Shown one piece after another: positions 6,117 to 10,741 of a stretch of 10,741 nt of DNA. Both the position numbers and the translations under genes were made by a program. Origin of the DNA: an uncultured Haemophilus sp. GTDB taxonomy: Bacteria; Pseudomonadota; Gammaproteobacteria; Enterobacterales; Pasteurellaceae. The DNA lies in assembly GCA_902482195.1 (NCBI GenBank), contig CABSZQ010000017.1, positions 1 to 10,741 of the forward strand, written 5' to 3'. Each line of letters begins with the position of its first letter. The stretch's first letter is position 1. The notes under the pieces are model-generated. The model ran no database searches and was not told the origin of the DNA. It saw only the letters and a program-made list of their open reading frames with translations.

Positions 6117-7136
6117 TTGAACCGTCTAACCTTAGCGTTAGATGTGATGGGCGGGGACATTGGTCCCCGTATTACTATCCCCGCATCTCTTTCAGCGTTG
6201 GAAGCAGATCCAATGCTCTCTTTAGTGCTGTTTGGCGATAGCCAACAAATTTCCCCTTTACTGGAAAATGCACCTTCTTCCCTTTTAGAACGTATTCAAA
6301 TTCATCATTGCACTAAGACTATTGATAATAATCAAGGTATTTCTCATGCATTGCGTCATAGCAAAGGCTCGTCGATGCGTTTAGCTATTGAAATGGTTCA
6401 GAAAGGCGAGGCGCAAGGTTGTGTCAGCGCAGGAAATACGGGCGCATTAATGGGATTGTCAAAGGTTCTCTTACAGCCTTTAGAGGGGATTCAACGCCCA
6501 GCGTTGGTATCCTTATTACCGTCGATGACGGGTGATAAAACCGTGATGTTAGATTTAGGCGCAAACGTAGAATGTTCTGCTCAAAATCTTTATGAATTTG
6601 CCGTCATGGGCTCGATCTTTGCCGAAAACCGATTGAACTTAGTTTATCCACGCATTGCCTTACTCAATATTGGTGTGGAAGAAATTAAAGGACATCAATC
6701 CATTCGTGAAGCCGCGAATTTATTAGAAAAATCGACCGCACTTAATTATACCGGCTTTATTGAAGGTAACCTTTTATTAAATGGTGTGACTGATGTGATC
6801 GTGACTGATGGGTTTTCGGGAAATATTGCATTAAAAACCCTTGAAGGGGCAGCTAAAAATCTGTTATCTCTTCTGAAAGGAAAAGAAAAACAGCCTATTT
6901 TTAAATCGCTTGCCAAATTTATTCTGCGTTTTTTCTTTAAGGATGCTTATCATCGCTTGAAACGCATTAACCCTGATGAATATAATGGGGCGTCTTTACT
7001 CGGATTAACGGCTGTTGTGGTGAAAAGCCATGGCAGTGCAAATGTGGATGCATTTGCTCGTGCAATTGCGGATGCAGCTTTGCAAGCGCGTTTGCAAATT
7101 CCACAAAAAATCTTGGCGGGTTTACAACGTTATTAA
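6117..7136 (+). CDS. plsX: Phosphate acyltransferase PlsX (acyl-ACP:phosphate), TTG start
   Basis: PlsX makes acyl-phosphate from acyl-ACP and inorganic phosphate. PlsY then uses it to acylate glycerol 3-phosphate in phospholipid synthesis. It is a soluble enzyme that associates with the inner membrane. The 339-residue protein has the family N-terminus LALDVMGGD (6-14), SAGNTGALMG (104-113), LDLGANV (145-151) and DGFSGN (231-236). It is about 17 residues shorter at the C-terminus than E. coli PlsX. The start is TTG, chosen because it gives the conserved N-terminus, because TAAGG (6105-6109) lies 7 nt upstream, and because the next ATG codon (M11) falls inside the conserved DVMGGD motif. It is 21 bp after rpmF and 18 bp before fabH. 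Confidence 0.95.
   Translation: MNRLTLALDVMGGDIGPRITIPASLSALEADPMLSLVLFGDSQQISPLLENAPSSLLERIQIHHCTKTIDNNQGISHALRHSKGSSMRLAIEMVQKGEAQGCVSAGNTGALMGLSKVLLQPLEGIQRPALVSLLPSMTGDKTVMLDLGANVECSAQNLYEFAVMGSIFAENRLNLVYPRIALLNIGVEEIKGHQSIREAANLLEKSTALNYTGFIEGNLLLNGVTDVIVTDGFSGNIALKTLEGAAKNLLSLLKGKEKQPIFKSLAKFILRFFFKDAYHRLKRINPDEYNGASLLGLTAVVVKSHGSANVDAFARAIADAALQARLQIPQKILAGLQRY
6735..6743 (-). repeat. DNA uptake signal sequence (USS)
   Basis: Perfect ACCGCACTT inside plsX, encoding part of Ser-Thr-Ala-Leu. The minus-strand flank CGATTTTT is consensus-like. Confidence 0.9.
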
Positions 7137-7154
7137 TTAATAAGTTTTGATATT

Positions 7155-8105
7155 ATGAATAGTAGAATTTTATCCACCGGTAGCTATTTGCCGAGCCATA
7201 TTCGTACCAATGCGGATTTGGAAAAAATGGTTGATACTTCAGATGAATGGATCGTGACACGTTCAGGCATTCGTGAACGTCGTATTGCTGCAGCAGATGA
7301 AACTGTTGCAACAATGGGATGTGAAGCAGCTAAAAAAGCACTTGAAATGGCCAATCTTGATCCTCAAGAAATTGAGTTGATCATCGTTGCGACAACCAGT
7401 GGTTCTCACGCTTATCCAAGTTCAGCTTGCCAAGTTCAAGGTTTATTAGGCATTGAAGATGCGGTTTCTTTTGATTTAGCGGCAGCTTGCACCGGTTTTG
7501 TTTATGCTTTAGGCGTGGCGGATAAATTTATTCGTTCAGGTAGCGTGAAAAAAGCCCTTGTGATTGGTGCAGATCTTAACTCGCGTAAATTAGACGAAAC
7601 CGATCGTAGCACTGTCGTGTTATTTGGTGATGGTGCGGGTGCGGTGATTTTAGAAGCATCAGAGCAAGAAGGCATTATTTCAACGCATTTACATGCATCG
7701 CCAGATAATAATGCGGCATTACTACTTCCACAAGCTGAGCGTGGCGTGGAGAAATCTGGCTATATTGAAATGCAAGGTAATGAAACTTTTAAATTAGCGG
7801 TACGTGAGCTTTCTAATGTGGTGGAAGAAACCCTTTCTGCCAATAATCTCCAAAAAACAGATATTGACTGGCTTGTGCCACATCAAGCGAATTTACGTAT
7901 TATCACTGCGACAGCGAAAAAATTAGAGATGGATATGTCGCAAGTAGTGGTAACGCTTGATCGTACAGCAAATACCAGTGCGGCGACTGTACCAACAGCT
8001 TTAGATGAAGCGGTGCGAGATGGCCGAATTCAACGCGGTCAATTGCTTTTACTCGAAGCTTTTGGCGGTGGTTGGACTTGGGGTTCAGCATTGGTGCGAT
8101 TCTAA
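7155..8105 (+). CDS. fabH: Beta-ketoacyl-ACP synthase III
   Basis: FabH starts type II fatty acid synthesis by condensing acetyl-CoA with malonyl-ACP to acetoacetyl-ACP in the cytosol. The 316-residue protein (E. coli form 317) has the full catalytic triad: C112 in the AACTGF segment, H243 in PHQAN, and N273 in TANTS. The acyl-CoA-binding side carries [14 protein letters not shown] (30-43), and the C-terminus has the GGGWTWGS turn. The Shine-Dalgarno is weak (TAAG at 7141-7144, 10 nt from the ATG), so translation may depend partly on coupling to plsX 18 bp upstream. The 92-bp gap to fabD is the largest inside the operon and holds an uptake-signal dyad. Confidence 0.97.
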   Translation: MNSRILSTGSYLPSHIRTNADLEKMVDTSDEWIVTRSGIRERRIAAADETVATMGCEAAKKALEMANLDPQEIELIIVATTSGSHAYPSSACQVQGLLGIEDAVSFDLAAACTGFVYALGVADKFIRSGSVKKALVIGADLNSRKLDETDRSTVVLFGDGAGAVILEASEQEGIISTHLHASPDNNAALLLPQAERGVEKSGYIEMQGNETFKLAVRELSNVVEETLSANNLQKTDIDWLVPHQANLRIITATAKKLEMDMSQVVVTLDRTANTSAATVPTALDEAVRDGRIQRGQLLLLEAFGGGWTWGSALVRF

Positions 8106-8135
8106 TTATTTTGTTAGAATCCCGACAGAATTTTA

Positions 8136-8163
8136 AAAGTGCGGTTAAATTTGACCGCACTTT
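8136..8163. repeat. Inverted pair of uptake signals between fabH and fabD (possible attenuator)
   Basis: A perfect AAGTGCGGT (8137-8145) faces a perfect ACCGCACTT (8154-8162). With one more base pair at the base the arms form a 10-bp stem with an 8-nt loop. Paired uptake signals in Haemophilus often act as rho-independent terminators. Here only TTT then C follows, so termination would be partial at best. It counts as two of the ten perfect copies in this window. Confidence 0.8.
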
Positions 8164-8197
8164 CAACATTTTAACGATGAAGAAATAGGAAGAAAAC

Positions 8198-9136
8198 ATG
8201 AAAAAATTTGCAATGGTTTTTCCAGGACAAGGTTCTCAAGCTGTTGGCATGTTAGCTGATCTTGCTAACGAATATCCGGTAGTCACTGAGACTTTTAAAC
8301 AAGCATCTGAAGCGCTTGGCTATGATTTATGGAACTTGGTTCAACAAGGTCCAGCAGAAGAATTAAATAAAACTTGGCAAACTCAGCCGGCATTATTAGC
8401 GGCATCCGTTGCGATCTTCCGTGTATGGCAAGAAAAATACCCACAATTACAACCAAGTGTGATGGCTGGTCACAGTTTAGGTGAATATTCAGCATTAGTT
8501 TGTGCGGGTGTCATTGATTTTAAAGACGCGATCAAATTAGTCGAATTACGCGGTAAATTAATGCAACAAGCAGTACCAGAAGGTACTGGTGCAATGTATG
8601 CGATTATTGGTTTAGACAATGAAGCGATTATCAATGCATGTAAACAAGCCGAGCAAGGTGAAGTCGTATCTGCGGTAAACTTTAACTCACCAGGCCAAGT
8701 AGTCATTGCGGGAGCGAAAGAAGCGGTAGAGCGTGCGGCTGCATTATGTAAAGAAGCGGGTGCAAAACGTGCTTTACCATTAGCGGTAAGCGTGCCTTCA
8801 CATTGCGCATTAATGAAACCAGCAGCAGAGCAATTAGCTGTAACACTTGAAGGCATTACGCTTAATGCGCCAGCAACACCAGTATTAAATAACGTGGATG
8901 TGAAAGCGGAAACAGAAAGTGCAGAAATTCGTACCGCACTTATTCGTCAATTATATAGTCCAGTTCGTTGGACTGAAACTGTTGAGAAAATGACACAAGA
9001 TGGTGTAGAGGTTTTAGTTGAAATCGGCCCAGGTAAAGTATTGAACGGTTTAACAAAACGTATCGTAGCAGAATTACAAGCAACATCAGTAAATGATGTG
9101 GCATCATTAGATGCTGTTGAAGCATTATTAGCATAA
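8198..9136 (+). CDS. fabD: Malonyl-CoA:ACP transacylase
   Basis: FabD moves the malonyl group from malonyl-CoA to ACP, supplying the extender unit for FabH and the elongating synthases. The 312-residue protein begins with the FPGQGSQ oxyanion segment (8-14, Q11), and has the nucleophile S93 in GHSLGE (91-96), R118 in ELRGK that holds the malonyl carboxylate, and the catalytic H202 in PSHCALM. All key residues are present. TAGGA (8186-8190) lies 7 nt before the ATG. It is 13 bp before fabG and so is probably co-transcribed and coupled. It is separated from fabH by an uptake-signal hairpin that could lower or trim the transcript. Confidence 0.97.
   Translation: MKKFAMVFPGQGSQAVGMLADLANEYPVVTETFKQASEALGYDLWNLVQQGPAEELNKTWQTQPALLAASVAIFRVWQEKYPQLQPSVMAGHSLGEYSALVCAGVIDFKDAIKLVELRGKLMQQAVPEGTGAMYAIIGLDNEAIINACKQAEQGEVVSAVNFNSPGQVVIAGAKEAVERAAALCKEAGAKRALPLAVSVPSHCALMKPAAEQLAVTLEGITLNAPATPVLNNVDVKAETESAEIRTALIRQLYSPVRWTETVEKMTQDGVEVLVEIGPGKVLNGLTKRIVAELQATSVNDVASLDAVEALLA
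8933..8941 (-). repeat. DNA uptake signal sequence (USS)
   Basis: Perfect ACCGCACTT inside fabD, read as part of Arg-Thr-Ala-Leu-Ile. Confidence 0.9.
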
Positions 9137-9149
9137 AAGGGGATTAAAA

Positions 9150-9878
9150 ATGCAAAATAAAATCGCATTAGTGACAGGTGCAACACGTGGTATTGGCCGC
9201 GCAATTGCAGAAGAATTAGCATCAAAAGGTGCATTTGTAATTGGTACCGCAACCTCTGAAAAAGGTGCAGAGACAATTTCTGATTACCTTGGCGATAAAG
9301 GCAAAGGTTTAGTATTAAATGTGGCAGACAAAGAAAGCATTGATGCCGTATTAGAACAAATTAAAGAGCAATTTGGTGATATTGATATTCTTGTGAATAA
9401 CGCAGGTATCACACGCGATAACTTATTAATGCGTATGAAAGATGAAGAATGGTTCGATATTATGCAAACCAACTTAACTTCTGTATTCCATCTTTCTAAA
9501 GCAATGTTACGCTCAATGATGAAAAAACGTTTCGGTCGTATCATTACTATCGGTTCAGTGGTGGGCTCAATGGGCAATCCGGGTCAATCTAACTATTGTG
9601 CAGCAAAAGCAGGCTTGATTGGTTTCTCTAAAGGTTTAGCGAAAGAAGTGGCATCACGTGGCATTACCGTAAACGTTGTAGCACCCGGCTTTATCGCAAC
9701 AGATATGACTGAAGTGCTTACTGAAGAACAAAAAGCAGGTATTCTAGGTAATGTCCCTGCAGGTCGTTTAGGTGAACCAAAAGATATTGCAAAAGCTGTG
9801 GCGTTTTTAGCTTCTGATGATGCAGCTTATATTACAGGTACCACATTACATGTAAATGGCGGCTTATATATGAGCTAA
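9150..9878 (+). CDS. fabG: 3-oxoacyl-ACP reductase (NADPH)
   Basis: FabG reduces beta-ketoacyl-ACP to (R)-3-hydroxyacyl-ACP with NADPH, the first reduction of each elongation cycle; the family works as a tetramer. The 242-residue short-chain dehydrogenase has the cofactor motif TGATRGIGRAIA (9-20), NNAG (83-86), and the catalytic tetrad N108, S136, Y149, K153 with the usual Y-x3-K spacing. The R13 after GAT favours NADPH. Length and C-terminus (VNGGLYMS) match the E. coli enzyme. AAGGGGA (9137-9143) lies 6 nt before the ATG. It is the last gene of the operon; a long-loop terminator follows and acpP has its own promoter. Confidence 0.97.
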   Translation: MQNKIALVTGATRGIGRAIAEELASKGAFVIGTATSEKGAETISDYLGDKGKGLVLNVADKESIDAVLEQIKEQFGDIDILVNNAGITRDNLLMRMKDEEWFDIMQTNLTSVFHLSKAMLRSMMKKRFGRIITIGSVVGSMGNPGQSNYCAAKAGLIGFSKGLAKEVASRGITVNVVAPGFIATDMTEVLTEEQKAGILGNVPAGRLGEPKDIAKAVAFLASDDAAYITGTTLHVNGGLYMS

Positions 9879-9898
9879 CCCTTTAGGGGAGATATATC

Positions 9899-9952
9899 TG
9901 GGATTTTGTCTATAAAATATAGCAAAGCAGTTTAGTTAATGATAAAATCCCA
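9899..9952 (+). other. Nested stem-loop in the fabG 3' untranslated region
   Basis: TGGGATTTT (9899-9907) and AAAATCCCA (9944-9952) are perfect 9-bp inverted arms around 36 nt. Inside the loop CTATA (9910-9914) and TATAG (9918-9922) form a second short stem. No T-tract follows, so it is not a terminator by itself. It sits 3 nt before the operon terminator and could protect the 3' end, bind a protein, or be a small structured RNA. Function unknown. Confidence 0.5.
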
Positions 9953-9955
9953 ATC

Positions 9956-10003
9956 GCAATGTAACTTTTTCTCTGTATGTGTTTTTACATTGCCTATTTT
10001 TTT
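9956..10003 (+). terminator. Intrinsic terminator of the fab operon (long loop)
   Basis: GCAATGTAA (9956-9964) pairs perfectly with TTACATTGC (9985-9993), 9 bp with a 20-nt pyrimidine-rich loop, followed by CTATTTTTTT to 10003. It would end the yceD-fabG transcript about 95 bp before acpP. The loop is long, but the perfect stem and T-tract are convincing. Confidence 0.75.
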
Positions 10004-10018
10004 GTGGTGCGACCACCT
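10002..10018. promoter_or_regulatory. Candidate FadR operator upstream of acpP
   Basis: The dyad GTGGT-GCG-ACCAC (10004-10016, centre 10010) contains the FadR core TGGT-N-CGACCA without mismatch. Against the E. coli fadB operator as I remember it, 12 of 17 positions agree. The site ends 9 bp before the acpP -35 box, suiting an activator, which is how FadR acts on fabA and fabB in E. coli. Pasteurellaceae are known to encode FadR. Binding here is inference. Confidence 0.5.
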
Positions 10019-10027
10019 AAGAAATAG

Positions 10028-10055
10028 TTGCAACTTTATCAAAAATGCATACACT
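10028..10055 (+). promoter_or_regulatory. Candidate acpP promoter
   Basis: TTGCAA (10028-10033), 16-bp spacer, TACACT (10050-10055), with TG at 10046-10047. The predicted start is near 10062, giving a 35-nt leader. The -10 box is imperfect (4 of 6), consistent with activation from the FadR-like site. An upstream terminator supports a separate acpP promoter. Confidence 0.5.
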
Positions 10056-10056
10056 A

Positions 10057-10065
10057 ACCGCTCTT
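10057..10065 (-). repeat. Near-match DNA uptake signal at the acpP transcription start
   Basis: ACCGCTCTT, i.e. AAGAGCGGT on the minus strand, with one mismatch to consensus. It is the third copy of this variant in the window. Confidence 0.45.
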
Positions 10066-10096
10066 AAATGAGTTAAAACAACAATAGGAAAAACAA

Positions 10097-10327
10097 ATGA
10101 GTATTGAAGAACGCGTGAAAAAAATCATCGTTGAACAATTAGGTGTTAAAGAAGAAGACGTAAAACCAGAAGCTTCTTTCGTTGAAGATTTAGGTGCGGA
10201 TTCTTTAGATACAGTTGAATTAGTAATGGCTTTAGAAGAAGAATTCGATATCGAAATTCCTGATGAAGAAGCTGAAAAAATCACAACTGTTCAATCTGCG
10301 ATTGACTACGTTCAAAACAATCAGTAA
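10097..10327 (+). CDS. acpP: Acyl carrier protein
   Basis: The small acidic carrier of growing acyl chains for fatty acid, lipid A and phospholipid synthesis; it is the partner of FabH, FabD, FabG and PlsX encoded upstream. The 76-residue protein has the phosphopantetheine attachment site S36 in EDLGADSLD (30-38). The start [10 protein letters not shown] is one residue shorter than in E. coli, which explains S36 counted with the Met. Helix II ([11 protein letters not shown]) carries the usual acidic recognition face. TAGGA (10085-10089) lies 7 nt before the ATG. It is isolated between two strong terminators, so it is probably a short, abundant single-gene mRNA. fabF, which follows acpP in E. 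coli, is absent here. Confidence 0.98.
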   Translation: MSIEERVKKIIVEQLGVKEEDVKPEASFVEDLGADSLDTVELVMALEEEFDIEIPDEEAEKITTVQSAIDYVQNNQ

Positions 10328-10335
10328 TTTTTAAG

Positions 10336-10367
10336 TTGGGCGATCTTTTAGGTCGCCTAATTTTTTT
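10336..10367 (+). terminator. Intrinsic terminator of acpP
   Basis: TTGGGCGATC (10336-10345) pairs with GGTCGCCTAA (10351-10360), 10 bp with two G-U pairs and a 5-nt TTTTA loop, followed directly by seven T residues (10361-10367). It starts 9 bp after the stop codon, a textbook terminator. Confidence 0.93.
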
Positions 10368-10437
10368 CTTTAAATTTCTTTTCTAAATTCTTTATCTTCA
10401 AATAAAACAAGATACATCTAAATCTTTTAAATTTCCG

Positions 10438-10446
10438 ACCGCACTT
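10438..10446 (-). repeat. DNA uptake signal sequence (USS)
   Basis: Perfect ACCGCACTT in the acpP-dcuB gap. The minus-strand flank CGGAAATTTAAAA fits the extended consensus. Apart from this, the stretch 10368-10499 is plain AT-rich DNA in which I see no gene. Confidence 0.9.
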
Positions 10447-10499
10447 TCCTTTATTTAATCTTTCTCAGATTTGCTTTTATTGTTTGGTTCCCCTATTTT

Positions 10500-10513
10500 T
10501 TGATTTAAAACAA
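10500..10513. promoter_or_regulatory. Candidate FNR box upstream of dcuB
   Basis: TTGAT-TTAA-AACAA matches the FNR consensus TTGAT-N4-ATCAA at 9 of 10 fixed positions. Its centre (10506.5) is 61.5 bp before the A at 10568, the predicted dcuB start, which is the classic class I activator distance. E. coli dcuB is FNR-activated, so oxygen-limited expression is likely. Confidence 0.65.
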
Positions 10514-10551
10514 AATTTACCCTAAAAATACTTATTATGAGTTAATTTTAG

Positions 10552-10560
10552 TGCTAATAT
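10552..10560 (+). promoter_or_regulatory. dcuB extended -10 promoter element
   Basis: TGCTAATAT is an extended -10 (TGn then TAATAT at 10555-10560). The -35 position 17 bp upstream (10532-10537, TTATTA) is poor, as expected for an activator-dependent promoter. The predicted start is A10568, leaving a leader of about 42 nt. Confidence 0.6.
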
Positions 10561-10609
10561 TTGGTCCAAATTTTTTTCTAATTAACCATAAAATGATTCG
10601 GAGTATCTT

Positions 10610-10741
10610 ATGGATTTTCTAATGAACCTAGGTGAAGGTAGCCAGTTTGCTATTCAGCTTGTTATTGTTCTTATCTGTTTGTTTTACGGGGCAAAAAAAG
10701 GTGGTATTGCACTGGGTATGCTCGGTGGGGTAGGCTTAATT
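10610..10741 (+). CDS. dcuB: Anaerobic C4-dicarboxylate transporter DcuB (N-terminal part, cut by window end)
   Basis: Only the first 44 codons are present and the frame is open at the window edge. After [12 protein letters not shown] comes a hydrophobic helix (about 13-26, [14 protein letters not shown]) and then [17 protein letters not shown], closely like the N-terminus of E. coli DcuB. DcuB is an inner-membrane antiporter that takes up fumarate, malate or aspartate in exchange for succinate during fumarate respiration. CGGAG (10599-10603) lies 6 nt before the ATG. The upstream FNR-like box fits anaerobic expression. DcuA is the main alternative; order after acpP and regulation favour DcuB, which I recall as HI0153 in H. 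influenzae. Confidence 0.85.
   Translation, partial: MDFLMNLGEGSQFAIQLVIVLICLFYGAKKGGIALGMLGGVGLI

Noticed and set aside
8470-8856. 128-codon open frame antisense to fabD
   Set aside because: Its composition mirrors the fabD codons in a shifted frame, with no domain; fabD is complete and conserved on the other strand.
9911-9916. TATAAA in the fabG-acpP gap as an acpP promoter
   Set aside because: There is no matching -35 box, and the strong terminator at 9956-10003 would stop a transcript from it.
10004-10016. GTGGTGCGACCAC as an RNA hairpin or part of a terminator
   Set aside because: It lies after the terminator's T-tract and upstream of the predicted acpP start, so it is unlikely to be transcribed; a DNA operator is the better reading.
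1-10741. CRISPR array, insertion sequence, phage genes, tRNA or rRNA
   Set aside because: No regularly spaced repeats, no transposase or integrase frames, and no tRNA-like cloverleaf or rRNA sequence were seen; the only dispersed repeats are uptake signals.

Overview
The window looks like chromosomal DNA of a Haemophilus species in the Pasteurellaceae. It is AT-rich, its proteins resemble those of H. influenzae, and it carries ten perfect copies of the 9-bp Haemophilus DNA uptake signal AAGTGCGGT/ACCGCACTT, about one per kilobase. It also encodes the Haemophilus-type Kdo kinase and Kdo-phosphate heptosyltransferase. From memory of the H. influenzae Rd gene order, three blocks that lie apart there are adjacent here, so a sister species such as H. 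parainfluenzae is more likely. I cannot prove the species from this sequence.

Region 1 (1-1920): divergent genes for inner-core lipooligosaccharide. kdkA (minus) phosphorylates the single Kdo and opsX (plus) adds the first heptose to it. Region 2 (1930-5300): a small AhpD-like CxxC protein (minus) is divergent from an AraC/RclR-type regulator. The regulator keeps cysteines at the positions used by E. coli RclR to sense reactive chlorine. A full-length ABC exporter half-transporter follows it. Region 3 (5300-10367): the fatty acid and phospholipid cluster yceD-rpmF-plsX-fabH-fabD-fabG, a strong terminator, then acpP with its own promoter and terminator. Region 4 (10368-10741): an intergenic region with an FNR-like box and the first 44 codons of dcuB, in the place where E. 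coli has fabF.

Most genes belong to well-known families and nothing here is a clear new system or mobile element. The more interesting signals are regulatory: a FadR-type operator upstream of acpP, an apparently leaderless yceD promoter enclosed by an 8-bp inverted repeat, an uptake-signal dyad inside the fab operon, a nested stem-loop region after fabG, an FNR box at a class I distance from the dcuB promoter, and an RclR-like redox switch with non-standard promoter spacing on the divergent gene.
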